A stretch of 64,000 nucleotides of DNA from Roseibium sediminis. Its GTDB lineage: Bacteria; Pseudomonadota; Alphaproteobacteria; Rhizobiales; Stappiaceae. The notes below the pieces were generated by a model. The model did no database searches and was not told the origin of the DNA. It worked only from the letters and a program-made list of their open reading frames with translations. The position numbers were made by a program, and so were the translations under genes. Positions 36,200 through 45,306 of this stretch are shown one piece after another; within the stretch, counting starts at the first letter, position 1; every line of letters starts with the position of its first letter. The DNA lies in contig NZ_VXDB01000013.1 of assembly GCF_008711325.1 (NCBI RefSeq), forward strand, positions 83,777 through 147,776, given 5' to 3'.

Positions 36200-37462
36200 G
36201 TGTCTGCACATCCCCCCACCCGCAATTCTCTGAGCTTTATCTTTGTTACCGTTGCCCTTGAGGCGATGGGTATCGGACTCATTGTTCCCGTGCTTCCGTC
36301 GCTTCTGACGGAGATATCGGGAAGTGGTCTCAGCGATGCGGCACGATGGGGCGGGTTGCTGACCTTTATCTATGCGTTGATGCAGTTTCTGTTTGGACCG
36401 GCTTTGGGCAATTTGTCTGACCATCTGGGCCGTCGGCCAGTGTTGCTGACATCCCTCTTCGTACTGGCGATTGATTATGTGATCATGGCCGTTGCAGGAT
36501 CCCTAGCCCTGCTCATTTTCGGAAGGATGCTGGCGGGCATTTGCGGCGCCACCTTTTCCGTCGCCTCCGCTTTCATCGCAGATGTTTCTTCCAAAGAAGA
36601 CCGGGCGAAAAATTTCGGACTTATTGGCGCCGCCTTCGGGGTTGGCTTCATCATAGGCCCGGCCCTCGGCGGTTTGCTCGGAGAATTCGGCGCGCGTGCG
36701 CCTTTCATCGCGGCCGCAGTTCTTACCTTCGTGAATTTTCTTTTCGGGTATTTTGTACTTCCGGAAACCCTGACGGCAGGAAACAGGCGTCCGTTTTCCC
36801 TGCAGCGCGCCAATCCCCTCGGGGCCCTGCGCCAACTGATGAGCATTCCGACGTTGGGAATGCTGCTGGCCTCAGTCCTTCTGTTTGACCTAGCGCACTA
36901 TGTCTATCCGAGTATCTGGTCGTATTTTGCCGCCGAAACATTTCACTGGAGCCCCGGCGAAATTGGCGTGTCACTTGCGGTGGTGGGGGTCGGTTTTGCT
37001 GTCGTGCAAGGCTATATCATAAGGGTCATAGAGCCAAAAATTGGTGCGAAACGCACGCTCTACCTGTCCCTTCTTTGCAACCTCATCGCCTTTGTTGCCC
37101 TTTCAGTGGTCACAACTGGTTTGGTGGCCTATGCCTTTTTCCCCTTTTCCGCACTGGGAGCCATGGCCACACCTGCCTATTCCGGGCTTATGTCCAATAT
37201 GGTTGCCGATGACCAACAGGGCGAATTGCAGGGAATGCTTTCCAGTGTGACCGGGATAGGCATGATCATTACCCCCGTCGCGACGACCCAACTCTTTGCA
37301 GTTTTTACCGCACCGGGCGCTGCCATCTATTTCCCGGGCGCGCCTTTCGCATTATCTGCGATATTGATCATCCTGGCGGCGGTTTGTGCAGTCATAGGCC
37401 TTACACCAACCCACAAGACGAAGCTGCATGAAGCAGCAGACAGCAAGGACCAAACGTCGTGA
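36200..37462 (+). CDS. TetA-like MFS drug transporter
   Basis: A 420-residue major facilitator with twelve predicted membrane segments. It opens with the TetA/TCR-type segment [19 protein letters not shown] and has the motif A sequence [14 protein letters not shown] in the 2-3 loop plus [12 protein letters not shown]. It probably exports a small drug-like compound by proton antiport. The frame is open upstream without homology; GTG at 36200 with GCAGG upstream best matches where family members begin. Its last codons overlap the hydrolase gene (GTGA). Confidence 0.83.
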   Translation: MSAHPPTRNSLSFIFVTVALEAMGIGLIVPVLPSLLTEISGSGLSDAARWGGLLTFIYALMQFLFGPALGNLSDHLGRRPVLLTSLFVLAIDYVIMAVAGSLALLIFGRMLAGICGATFSVASAFIADVSSKEDRAKNFGLIGAAFGVGFIIGPALGGLLGEFGARAPFIAAAVLTFVNFLFGYFVLPETLTAGNRRPFSLQRANPLGALRQLMSIPTLGMLLASVLLFDLAHYVYPSIWSYFAAETFHWSPGEIGVSLAVVGVGFAVVQGYIIRVIEPKIGAKRTLYLSLLCNLIAFVALSVVTTGLVAYAFFPFSALGAMATPAYSGLMSNMVADDQQGELQGMLSSVTGIGMIITPVATTQLFAVFTAPGAAIYFPGAPFALSAILIILAAVCAVIGLTPTHKTKLHEAADSKDQTS

Positions 37463-38124
37463 TATCTTCCTCTCTTTCCGGCCCCCGTCTCGAGCCACTG
37501 AGTGGCGGACCTGCACGGCAACTTGTTGTCATCCTGCATGGATACGGCGCCGATGGGCACGATCTTATCGACCTTGGCCGAGCGTGGGGCACGTCCCTTC
37601 CAGACGCTGCCTTTGCGGCACCGCATGCGCCCGAACCGCTCCCGTTCGAAGGCTTTGGCGGGCGGCAGTGGTTTGCTCTGCAAGAGCGCGACATGCGGGA
37701 ATACAGTCTTGGTGCAGAGGCAGCACGCCCTGTGCTGGACGTGTTTTTGGACGCAGAACTCGCACGCCTTGGGCTTACCGATCACGATCTCGCCCTTGTC
37801 GGGTTCAGTCAGGGCGCAATGATGGCGCTCCACACGGGTTTGCGCCGGAAATTCCCACCGGCGGCCATCATTGCCTATTCCGGTCTCTTGCCAGCCCCCG
37901 ACCAGCTGGACACCATCAAGACGCCCACTCCGGTTTTGATGGTTCACGGAGCAGACGATGATGTTGTCTTGCCATACCACTTGCCGGCAGGCGCCGAGGC
38001 GCTTCGGGGCGCGGGCATTACAATCGAGGCCCACCTTTTAGAAAACCTTGGCCATTCTATCGATGAACGCGCGATGGTTTTGGGTGGACGGCATCTCAAT
38101 CGCTGTTTTGGCGCCTCGAACTGA
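37459..38124 (+). CDS. Alpha/beta hydrolase, phospholipase/carboxylesterase family
   Basis: A 221-residue cytoplasmic serine hydrolase. The oxyanion region LHGYGADGHDL is at about residue 26, the nucleophile elbow GFSQGAMMAL at about residue 114, the aspartate in VHGADDDVV and the histidine in NLGHSID, so the catalytic triad is complete. It starts with GTG, overlapping the transporter stop by 4 bp, so both are made from one mRNA. Natural substrate unknown; short-chain esters or thioesters are typical. Confidence 0.88.
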   Translation: MISSSLSGPRLEPLSGGPARQLVVILHGYGADGHDLIDLGRAWGTSLPDAAFAAPHAPEPLPFEGFGGRQWFALQERDMREYSLGAEAARPVLDVFLDAELARLGLTDHDLALVGFSQGAMMALHTGLRRKFPPAAIIAYSGLLPAPDQLDTIKTPTPVLMVHGADDDVVLPYHLPAGAEALRGAGITIEAHLLENLGHSIDERAMVLGGRHLNRCFGASN

Positions 38125-38195
38125 CCCATGGTTAACGCGGTGTTAACGCTTTTCCCGGACGCTTGGGGGAGCCCTTTAAGCGGAGCGCCGCCGGC

Positions 38196-38774
38196 ATGCA
38201 GATATCCATCGAGACCACGACCCAGTCCGCAAGCATCTTTTCAGCGAACTTCGGCAACCAGACCTCTCTTGCCCGTCAGAAAGACGAGGGAGAGGGAGCG
38301 AAGGCCCCTGCCGTCAGTCTGCTGGAACAGGCCGCCGACAAGGCGGAGGAAGACGCCGTCGTGATCGCCGCCCTTCAGGAGGCCGTCGAGAAAGGCCGCG
38401 ACAACGGGGACGACGACAAGGACAAGACCGGCTCGCTTGCCACCGTCGAGGACTACCAGAAGGCAGCTGGCAAGCTGAAATCCGCACTGGTTGCAGAAGA
38501 GGCCGCCGGACCGTCCGTGTCCTATGAAAGCGGAAAGACAACGACGACAACCATTGAGGCGCAGTTTGGTGACCAGACCATCTCCGCCCAGTTCGTGTCC
38601 TATGAGCGGATCTCCTATTCCAGTGAAACCGGCTTTTCCGTGCGCACTGCGAGCGCATCGAGCATCGAAGGTAAACTTGGCGATGCCGAATTCAGCTACC
38701 AAAGCGCAGCCGTCAGTTCGCTCTACGCGGGCAGCGGCTCGCAAATTGCCAGTCTGGCTGAACTGACCGCTTGA
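38196..38774 (+). CDS. Unrecognised acidic protein with repeated FG[ND] motifs
   Basis: A 192-residue protein I do not recognise. It lacks a signal peptide or membrane segment. Three related stretches are visible: SIFSANFGNQT near the N-terminus, TIEAQFGDQTISAQF and SIEGKLGDAEFSYQ in the C-terminal half. Between them lie an alanine-rich helix and a charged linker (DNGDDDKDK). The ATG at 38196 is used, with GGAG about 11 nt upstream; the frame opens 33 bp earlier. Codon use looks native. Confidence 0.6.
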   Translation: MQISIETTTQSASIFSANFGNQTSLARQKDEGEGAKAPAVSLLEQAADKAEEDAVVIAALQEAVEKGRDNGDDDKDKTGSLATVEDYQKAAGKLKSALVAEEAAGPSVSYESGKTTTTTIEAQFGDQTISAQFVSYERISYSSETGFSVRTASASSIEGKLGDAEFSYQSAAVSSLYAGSGSQIASLAELTA

Positions 38775-38879
38775 GCTCTATCAGGTTTTCTTCGTAACCC
38801 GTTTCACTTGAGGCTTGCCTGAACCTCGGTTAAAGCTTCGCGCATCCGCAAATCGGACATGCCGCGAAGGGGAACATCC

Positions 38880-39938
38880 GTGGACAAACTTCAAGCCGAC
38901 CTGTTGCGCGGTCTCTGGTACGTTGCCTGCCCGGGCCGGGAAGTGAAGAAGGGTGCCATGACCGGCAAGAAGCTGATGGGCGAACTCGTGCTCATTGGCC
39001 GGGACGAGAACGGCAAGGTGTTTGCCTTGCGCGATATCTGCCCGCACCGAGGCATTCCGCTTCGCCACGGCTGGTTCGACGGAAAACACGTTCAGTGCTG
39101 CTATCATGGCTGGAAGTTCGACACGGAAGGCACCTGCGTCGACATTCCGTCAACCCATGAATACCAGACCATCGATTATTCGAAGATCTCCTGTGGCGCC
39201 TATCCGGCGATCGAACGGCAAGGCCTGATCTGGATCTACTTCGCTGCCAATGGAGAGAAGCCGGAAGACGGCCGTCAGCCGGAGCCGCCGACACTGCCGG
39301 ACTTCCCGCTGGACGCTGCTCCGACCGTCGACATCATGCAGCCGTTCATCTGCTCGGTTGATCATGCGGCTCTCGGGCTGATGGATCCGACCCACGCGGC
39401 CTTCGTGCATACCTCCTGGTGGTTCAAGAAGAACGCGACGAAGCTCCGCTCCAAGGAAAAGCACTTTGAACCGGCAGAACTCGGCTGGGCCATGGTGCGT
39501 CATAAGCTTCCGCCGCAGAACATCGCCTACAAGGTGCTTGGCGACGACGTGACCACGGAAATCCGCTATCAGCTGCCGGGTTTGCGCATCGAGCACATCA
39601 AGGGATCGAAGCATTCCGTCGTCGGATTGACCACGATCACGCCTGTTACGCCGGATGAAACCGAAGTGCGCCAGCTGTTCTGGACGACAATGGGCTGGGT
39701 CAAGCCACTCAAGCCGCTGGTCAAGCACCTCATGAGCGTCTTCCTCAATCAGGATCGGCAGGTCGTTATCCAGCAGCGCGAAGGTCTGGAGTTCAATCCA
39801 AAACTCATGCTGATCAATGACGCCGACACCCAGGGGCGCTGGTGGATGCAACTGAAGCGCGAATGGGACAAGTCGGCTGCAGAGGATCGCCCGTTCGAGA
39901 ACCCTGTTCAAGCGAAGACCCTGCGCTGGATGAGCTGA
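38880..39938 (+). CDS. Rieske [2Fe-2S] aromatic ring-hydroxylating oxygenase, alpha subunit-like
   Basis: A 352-residue oxygenase. The Rieske cluster ligands are in ICPHRG (C54, H56) and CCYHGW (C73, H76). The mononuclear iron site is visible in DHAALGLMDPTHAAFVH, with the bridging aspartate and two histidines. GTG at 38880 is preferred because AAGGGG precedes it; an ATG 21 bp upstream lacks a ribosome-binding site. No ferredoxin, reductase or beta-subunit gene is adjacent, so it must use electron carriers encoded elsewhere. Substrate unknown. Confidence 0.85.
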   Translation: MDKLQADLLRGLWYVACPGREVKKGAMTGKKLMGELVLIGRDENGKVFALRDICPHRGIPLRHGWFDGKHVQCCYHGWKFDTEGTCVDIPSTHEYQTIDYSKISCGAYPAIERQGLIWIYFAANGEKPEDGRQPEPPTLPDFPLDAAPTVDIMQPFICSVDHAALGLMDPTHAAFVHTSWWFKKNATKLRSKEKHFEPAELGWAMVRHKLPPQNIAYKVLGDDVTTEIRYQLPGLRIEHIKGSKHSVVGLTTITPVTPDETEVRQLFWTTMGWVKPLKPLVKHLMSVFLNQDRQVVIQQREGLEFNPKLMLINDADTQGRWWMQLKREWDKSAAEDRPFENPVQAKTLRWMS

Positions 39939-40219
39939 AGGCGGTACAACCTGACAGATTTGCCAAATCCGGCATTGCGGTCAAATGGATGGCTTTAGGA
40001 TTTGGTGACGAAAAAGGGGACAGGCTCGCGCTTTACAACCGAATCCCATTGCTTTTCACGGTGGCATCCCTTAGAAAGCGTCATCGATTTTGTTTGCCGA
40101 ACTTTGTTACTGCGCAGTTTTCTGCGGCCTGAACGATCTTCCCTTCAACGTCGACTAAACCGCTGCATGGCCGAATTCGACCTGCAGCATTCTCTATGAC
40201 TGATTGAAAGGAAATCATC

Positions 40220-40429
40220 ATGGCTATCGGTACCGTAAAGTTCTTCAACACCACCAAAGGTTATGGCTTCATTCAGCCGGAAGACGGATCTGCTGACATT
40301 TTCGTTCACATTTCCGCTGTTGAGCGCGCTGGCATGCAGTCTCTGGCTGAAGGCCAGAAGGTCAGCTTTGAAGTTGTTCAGGACCGCCGTTCCGGCAAGT
40401 CCGCTGCTGACAACCTGCAGGCTGTCTAA
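40220..40429 (+). CDS. cspA: Cold-shock protein CspA family
   Basis: A 69-residue single-domain RNA chaperone. Both nucleic-acid-binding motifs are intact: KGYGFI (RNP1) and DIFVHIS (RNP2), preceded by GTVKFFN. AAAGGA lies 7 nt ahead of the ATG. The 281-bp upstream interval (39939-40219) holds no gene and probably contains promoter and leader. A strong bidirectional terminator follows. Confidence 0.95.
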   Translation: MAIGTVKFFNTTKGYGFIQPEDGSADIFVHISAVERAGMQSLAEGQKVSFEVVQDRRSGKSAADNLQAV

Positions 40430-40456
40430 GCTTCTGGCGTAAGCCGAACGAGTTTT

Positions 40457-40486
40457 AAAAGGCCGGGCCCAGCGCCCGGCCTTTTT
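40457..40486 (+). terminator. Bidirectional intrinsic terminator between cspA and the EamA gene
   Basis: A perfect 12-bp stem AAAAGGCCGGGC / GCCCGGCCTTTT with a 5-nt loop. It serves cspA on the plus strand and, reading the other way with its own T-run, the convergent EamA gene. Confidence 0.92.
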
Positions 40487-40497
40487 GCATTTGCACT

Positions 40498-41403
40498 TTA
40501 TGCCAGCGCAATCAGGGCAATCCCGAACACTGCTACCGCGGCCCCGATCACCCCGCTGGCTCTTGGCAGCTGCCTGTCGCGAATCCACAGAACCGGGATG
40601 ATCAGAAGCGGGGACAGGGAGCCGAGAACCATGGAGACCCCAGCCTCCATATGGGCGTAGGCATAGAGCAGCAAGGACGTTGAGAGCCCATACCCGATGA
40701 CGCCCGGGATCACCGTACGCATCAAGAGATAGGGCGTGGCGATGGAGACCGGGCGGAACAGGGCAGCTGGCCAGAGCGCGACCAGCGAGATCATAACCGC
40801 TGCCATGGACAGCCGGATTGCGCCGATTGCCAAAGGTTCGGCTCCTGCTTCCAACGCCGGTTTGACCGCCAGAAAGCCGAATCCCTGAAATGCGGCTGCC
40901 GAGATCCCCAGAACGGCGATCCACACCAAGCTGTTCCTGCTTTGAAGAACCGGTCCGTCCTGGCCTTGATGTCGCCCGATCGCCAAGATGACACCGGCAA
41001 TCACCAATGCCCCGCCAAACAACTGTGTTGCTTGCAAAAGCTCACCAAACCAGACGAACGCAAGCACAGCGACGATCGGGGCCTTCAGGCACAGAAGCAA
41101 CTCGGTCAGACGGGGACCTGCCTGACGAAGCAACTCGATCATGGCGAGATTGCCCAGGATAATTCCCACGGACGAAGACAGGACAAAATTCGGCCAATGC
41201 GACCAGTCGACACTCGGCCAGAGATCAAACAGGGCCGACAGGACGCACAACATAGCGCCGCAGGACAACAGCTGGACGCGGGTGAATTCGAAAGCACCCA
41301 ATTGGCGGGCGGGCCACTGAGCGAGGGCGGCACCGGTTGCCCAACCTGCCGAGGCGCCAATGGCTGCCAGTGCCGGGAAAAGAGTAAACAAGGGCGCCTC
41401 CAT
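40498..41403 (-). CDS. EamA-family (DMT superfamily) transporter
   Basis: A 301-residue inner-membrane transporter with ten predicted transmembrane segments in two EamA repeats, probably exporting a metabolite or amino acid. The ATG at 41403 has no visible ribosome-binding site; a -10-like TATGAT lies only 7 bp upstream, so the mRNA may be leaderless. It diverges from an HxlR-type regulator across 54 bp carrying two tandem palindromes, which strongly suggests control by that regulator. Confidence 0.85.
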   Translation of the reverse strand: MEAPLFTLFPALAAIGASAGWATGAALAQWPARQLGAFEFTRVQLLSCGAMLCVLSALFDLWPSVDWSHWPNFVLSSSVGIILGNLAMIELLRQAGPRLTELLLCLKAPIVAVLAFVWFGELLQATQLFGGALVIAGVILAIGRHQGQDGPVLQSRNSLVWIAVLGISAAAFQGFGFLAVKPALEAGAEPLAIGAIRLSMAAVMISLVALWPAALFRPVSIATPYLLMRTVIPGVIGYGLSTSLLLYAYAHMEAGVSMVLGSLSPLLIIPVLWIRDRQLPRASGVIGAAVAVFGIALIALA

Positions 41404-41449
41404 TTGCTATCATATGAGTAGCAATAGATCGCTACATAAAAGATAGCAA
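41404..41449. promoter_or_regulatory. Two tandem HxlR operator-like palindromes
   Basis: TTGCTA-N9-TAGCAA (41404-41424) and TCGCTA-N9-TAGCAA (41429-41449) lie 25 bp apart and fill the gap between the divergent EamA and HxlR genes. Identical spacing and half-sites point to two dimer sites of the neighbouring regulator, one covering each promoter. Confidence 0.65.
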
Positions 41450-41457
41450 GGAACCTT

Positions 41458-41823
41458 ATGCCCAAATCGGCTCCAAAGCCCGGCTCCCCGGTACGTGGCT
41501 CCAAGTCCGGCAAGCCTATCATGGCCCTCTTCGACCTATTGGGCCGAAGCTGGGCTCTCGGAATTCTTTGGCAACTGTCCGATGGTCCGTTGACCTTTCG
41601 AGACCTGCAGGCGCGCTGCGAATCGGTCTCCCCCACCGTGCTCAACAAGCGCCTAAGAGAATTGCGCGACAGTCTTTTTGTCGGGCGCGGAGATCACGGA
41701 TACGAACTGACACCGCTTGGTCGCGACCTTTTTGCAAAACTGCATCCCTTGGGAAACTGGTCAACTAAATGGGCGGAACAATTGGCCTGCGAGCCCTCAA
41801 ACCAGGAAGCTCAGCCCGAATAG
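41458..41823 (+). CDS. HxlR-family transcriptional regulator
   Basis: A 121-residue winged-helix protein. The HxlR core runs from IMALFDLLGRSWALGILWQL through LTFRDLQARCESVSPTVLNKRL (recognition helix, about residues 45-70) to the wing GYELTPLGRDLF. The family's N-terminal CPV-type cysteine is absent, so it is not an obvious thiol sensor. ATG 41458 has AAGGA close upstream. Divergent from the EamA exporter, its probable target. Confidence 0.88.
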   Translation: MPKSAPKPGSPVRGSKSGKPIMALFDLLGRSWALGILWQLSDGPLTFRDLQARCESVSPTVLNKRLRELRDSLFVGRGDHGYELTPLGRDLFAKLHPLGNWSTKWAEQLACEPSNQEAQPE

Positions 41824-42080
41824 ACCTGGCGTGACATGAAAGGCACACATAGCCAGCAATGCTGACTACAGGCATCGCTCGTGCTTGTGTATCGAACCGA
41901 ATTCGGTTTTCTACCCACTCCTGAAGTTCATTTTCAAAGGGGACGGACATGCGTTTCGCACACCGCTCGCCCGCAGGGGCAGCACTTCCGAACTAATCCG
42001 CGCTAGCGGTGCAGACGGTCAGTCACAGGGCAAGACATCTCTTGCGCCTGACCTATTCCCATTGAAAATGGATTATCCAA

Positions 42081-43268
42081 ATGGGCACTTCCCATATGGG
42101 TGGGCAATCCGCTGAAACATCATCAGCGGTGGTTCACCACTTCTATTCCCAAAAGTCCTGGATTGAAGGCAAGGCCACAGAACAGCTTGAACAGGTCGCC
42201 CGGCTCAGGGGCGTTCATGCGGTCGCAGCCTTTCCGGATCTGCATCCCGGCAAGTTCGGCCCGGTTGGCTGCGCCATCCTGTCGGACCGACTTTACCCGC
42301 ATCTGATCGGCAACGACATTGGGTGCGGCATGAGCCTCTTTGCGCTCGATCTTGAGGTCAGAAAACTCAGGCTCGACAAGGCTGCCCAGAAAATACGTGA
42401 CCTTGAGGGCGAATGGACTGGTCCATCCGCTGCTCGCCTGTTGTCTGTGGGCCTTCCTTCTGACCTGTATCCTCATGCACTCGGCACGATCGGCGGGGGC
42501 AATCATTTCTGCGAGCTTCAGGTCTTTGAAGATCTCCCTGGAGATCTAGCGACGGCCCCCTCCCTTTCCAAGGGGCAACTGGTTTTGCTGGTTCACAGCG
42601 GCTCCAGGTCCTTTGGGCCAGCTGTGTTTGACACCGTGATCGAGCATGTTGACGGGCTGGATCGTCAATCGCGCGAGGCCGAAAGATACCTTGCCCTGCA
42701 TGATCAGGCCGTTGGCTGGGCCGCGCTCAACCGACAGGTCATCGCCGAGCGGGCCGCCTTTGCCCTCAAGGCCGAAGCACACCTGATCGCCGATGTCCCA
42801 CATAATCTGGTTGAAGAACATGAGGGCCGTCTCCTTCACAGAAAAGGAGCGGCGCGAGTCAAAACCGGCCTTGTTCCAATTGCCGGATCACGCGACACGG
42901 CAAGCTATGTGGTGAAACCGGGCGCAAAGGTATCCAGTGGACTCCAGTCCCTCGCTCATGGTTCCGGTCGCAAATACGATCGCAGCTCCATGATCGGACG
43001 GGCTGGAAAAACCCGATCTGACAGGGATGCCCTGACCCGCAATGCTTCAGGTGGTTTCATCATCTGCGAGGACCGGCAACTGCTGATCGAGGAGGCTCCT
43101 CAGGCTTACAAACTCTCGCGGCAAGTGATTGACGATCTTGCAAGTTTTGGACTTGCCGACCCCGTCGCAACGCTGAGGCCGCTTCTGACCTACAAGAAGT
43201 CGACCAGCGAGGACGCGTCACGCCCCAAGTCCAAACCTCGCGACAAGGACCGGAGGCTAAGGACATGA
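42081..43268 (+). CDS. rtcB: RtcB-type RNA ligase paired with PrfH (RtcB2)
   Basis: A 395-residue 3'-phosphate RNA ligase that seals broken RNA with GTP and Mn2+. Metal-site motifs are complete: DLHPG (53-57), DIGCGM with the metal-binding cysteine (79-84), GGGNHF (138-143), HSGSR (172-176), PHN near 240 and AHGSGR (292-297), which holds the histidine that takes GMP. The start at 42081 is the first ATG in frame; one 15 bp later is possible. The stop overlaps prfH by 4 bp. The 257 bp upstream (41824-42080) show no gene and no clear sigma-54 promoter. Confidence 0.92.
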   Translation: MGTSHMGGQSAETSSAVVHHFYSQKSWIEGKATEQLEQVARLRGVHAVAAFPDLHPGKFGPVGCAILSDRLYPHLIGNDIGCGMSLFALDLEVRKLRLDKAAQKIRDLEGEWTGPSAARLLSVGLPSDLYPHALGTIGGGNHFCELQVFEDLPGDLATAPSLSKGQLVLLVHSGSRSFGPAVFDTVIEHVDGLDRQSREAERYLALHDQAVGWAALNRQVIAERAAFALKAEAHLIADVPHNLVEEHEGRLLHRKGAARVKTGLVPIAGSRDTASYVVKPGAKVSSGLQSLAHGSGRKYDRSSMIGRAGKTRSDRDALTRNASGGFIICEDRQLLIEEAPQAYKLSRQVIDDLASFGLADPVATLRPLLTYKKSTSEDASRPKSKPRDKDRRLRT

Positions 43269-43918
43269 CGCAGTTTTCCAAAGAGACCGCTGATGCGGTT
43301 CGGCTTCTGGTTAGCAGCGGTGACGGCCCTCGGGAGTGTCGGCGTGCGGTGTCGCTGGTTCTCCAGCGCATGAGAAAGGAAGCGGCCGTACTGAACCTTG
43401 GCGTGGAGGTTACCCTGGCGGGTGAGAACGATGATCGGGACCCGGCTTCCGCCATCGTTCGCCTGACCGGTTTGGCCTCCTGCCAATTGGCGCGGCGCTG
43501 GACCGGGACCATCCAGTGGACGTCTCCAAGCCCGTTTCGTCCCCACCACAAGCGCAAGAACTGGTTTGTCGGCGTGTTCGAATTGGCGGAGGAACAGGAG
43601 GGTATGGAAGAACTTCACCCCGCCGACCTGAAGTACGAGACTTTTCGGGCAGGTGGTCCGGGCGGTCAGCACCAGAACACCACGGACAGTGCGGTTCGTC
43701 TGACCCATCTTCCTACCGGCTTTTCGGTCATTTCGCGAGACGAACGGTCCCAGCACCGGAACCGGCAACGGGCTCTGGCCCGGCTACAGGATCGCCTGTT
43801 TCTGGAGCGAGCGGCATCGGAAGCCCGGTCGAAGTCTTCGGAAAACCTGCTGCACAAGCGACTTGAAAGGGGCAACCCGGTTCTGTCGTTCAAGGGCGAC
43901 AGGTTCATCGAGGCCTGA
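43265..43918 (+). CDS. prfH: Release-factor homologue PrfH
   Basis: A 217-residue protein with the peptidyl-tRNA hydrolysis motif [10 protein letters not shown] (131-140; GGQ at 133-135), followed by a basic helix ([14 protein letters not shown]). It is much shorter than RF1/RF2 (about 360), lacking the stop-codon recognition domain, and has its own N-terminal region. Published work on related RtcB-PrfH pairs shows PrfH releasing peptide from ribosomes whose 16S decoding centre has been cut, after which RtcB reseals the rRNA. It overlaps rtcB by ATGA, so the two are made together. Confidence 0.9.
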   Translation: MTQFSKETADAVRLLVSSGDGPRECRRAVSLVLQRMRKEAAVLNLGVEVTLAGENDDRDPASAIVRLTGLASCQLARRWTGTIQWTSPSPFRPHHKRKNWFVGVFELAEEQEGMEELHPADLKYETFRAGGPGGQHQNTTDSAVRLTHLPTGFSVISRDERSQHRNRQRALARLQDRLFLERAASEARSKSSENLLHKRLERGNPVLSFKGDRFIEA

Positions 43919-43923
43919 AGGAG

Positions 43924-43952
43924 GAAAAGCCGCCCGACCGGGGCGGCTTTTC
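43924..43952 (+). terminator. Terminator between prfH and the M42 peptidase gene
   Basis: A 12-bp stem GAAAAGCCGCCC / GGGCGGCTTTTC with a GACCG loop, only 5 bp after the prfH stop. It suits both convergent genes. Confidence 0.82.
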
Positions 43953-43970
43953 AATTCATATGCGGTGATC

Positions 43971-45017
43971 TCAGCTTTTCTTCAGATAGGCCGCCAGAAT
44001 ATCCAGAGCGGCCTGAAGGTCGTCCTTGTGGATCATTTCGGTGACCGTGTGGATGTAGCGGGTGCCAACGACAATGCCGACAGCCTTCGCCCCGGCAGCA
44101 GCCTGCTGGGCAGCTGCGCCGTCCTGACCGCCGGCTGCCAGCATGGTGCGCTGGTAGGGGATCTTTTCGGCAATGGCCAGAGCCTCGATACCTTTCACCA
44201 GCTCCCGGTCCGCAATGAAGCTGGAATCCTTCACATGAAGGCCAAAGCCTGCGCCCTGCACCGTGGTGCGGTCTTCTTCGGGAACGCCCGGTGTGTCACA
44301 GGACAATGTCACGTCGATGCCAAGACCGATGTCCGGCTTGATAGCAAACGCTGCAGTGCGAGCACCGCGAAGGCCAACTTCTTCCTGACAGGTGAAGGCG
44401 ACGTGGATTTCGGACGTGTGTTCGGCTTTTCCGAGCGCACGAATTGCCTCGATGCCAAGCCAGCAGGCGATCCGGTTGTCGAGAGCCTTCGAGACGATTT
44501 TGTCGCCGATTTCGATCAGCGGCTCATCCATGGTGACCATGTCACCGATCTTGACGATGTCCTTGGTCTTCTCGCCAAGTCCCATGTCGATGATGAAGTC
44601 CTTCGGCTCCGGCACCTTCTTGCGCTCTTCCGGCGAAGAGATGTGGATCGGCTTGCCACCGGGGTTCATGACACCCTTGAAGTCGCCGTCGTCAGTGGAA
44701 ACCAGAACACGGCGCGAGAAAAGGTTGCGCGCGTCGAAACCGCCGACTGGCTGGACGTGGACAAAGCCCTTGTCATTCACATGGGAAACGAGAAAGCCGA
44801 TCTCGTCCATATGGCAAAGAAGCATGATTTTCTGGGGTGCAGCACCCTTGGCAGGTGCCTTGCGCGGGGCGCGCTTGCACAGAAGGGATCCCATCGGATC
44901 GATTTCGACCGTATCGAACAGGCCCTCGATTTCGCTCTTGATGAGATCGCGAACACGGTGTTCATGGCCCGGAACACCCGGCGTCTCGCACAGGCGGCGC
45001 AGGAGATCAATATTCAT
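43971..45017 (-). CDS. M42-family metallopeptidase
   Basis: A 348-residue cytosolic aminopeptidase of the M42 (FrvX/TET) family, which forms large oligomers. Zinc ligands and catalytic residues are in LLCHMDEIGFLV (about residue 67), SKALDNRIAC, FTCQEEVGLRGA (general base glutamate) and the terminal RYIHTVTEMIHKDD. Length is typical. It is monocistronic, convergent with prfH; the 45018-45306 interval upstream holds no recognisable gene. Confidence 0.9.
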   Translation of the reverse strand: MNIDLLRRLCETPGVPGHEHRVRDLIKSEIEGLFDTVEIDPMGSLLCKRAPRKAPAKGAAPQKIMLLCHMDEIGFLVSHVNDKGFVHVQPVGGFDARNLFSRRVLVSTDDGDFKGVMNPGGKPIHISSPEERKKVPEPKDFIIDMGLGEKTKDIVKIGDMVTMDEPLIEIGDKIVSKALDNRIACWLGIEAIRALGKAEHTSEIHVAFTCQEEVGLRGARTAAFAIKPDIGLGIDVTLSCDTPGVPEEDRTTVQGAGFGLHVKDSSFIADRELVKGIEALAIAEKIPYQRTMLAAGGQDGAAAQQAAAGAKAVGIVVGTRYIHTVTEMIHKDDLQAALDILAAYLKKS

Positions 45018-45306
45018 GAAATGAACTGCCTTTGTTGTTGCTCACCGGCAGTGAGCCGATGCCTACTGGTATCCGAGCTCTCCTGCTTCTGCAACGGGCG
45101 GATTGGGCTCCATCGACCGGTTCGCGCAGGTTGTTGGCACGAAACATCCGGGATTTTTTAACCCGATTCAAATCATGTTTGGAAACCTCGCCAAAAGTCC
45201 CAAAGACGTGCCTTGAGCGCGTCGCAATTCATCTGCAAAACTACCCTTATGTCAGCAAGTGCCCCATATCTGTGGGTGCTTCAGCCAAAAATATCGGGGA
45301 ACGGTC

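Noticed and set aside
41824..42080. Sigma-54/RtcR-controlled promoter upstream of rtcB
   Set aside because: No convincing TGGCAC-N5-TTGC element and no rtcR gene nearby.
41885..42115. A 76-codon frame upstream of rtcB
   Set aside because: No ribosome-binding site or family likeness; it runs into the rtcB start in another frame.
43863..45161. A 432-codon plus-strand frame
   Set aside because: Mirror of the M42 peptidase gene, whose catalytic motifs are intact on the minus strand.
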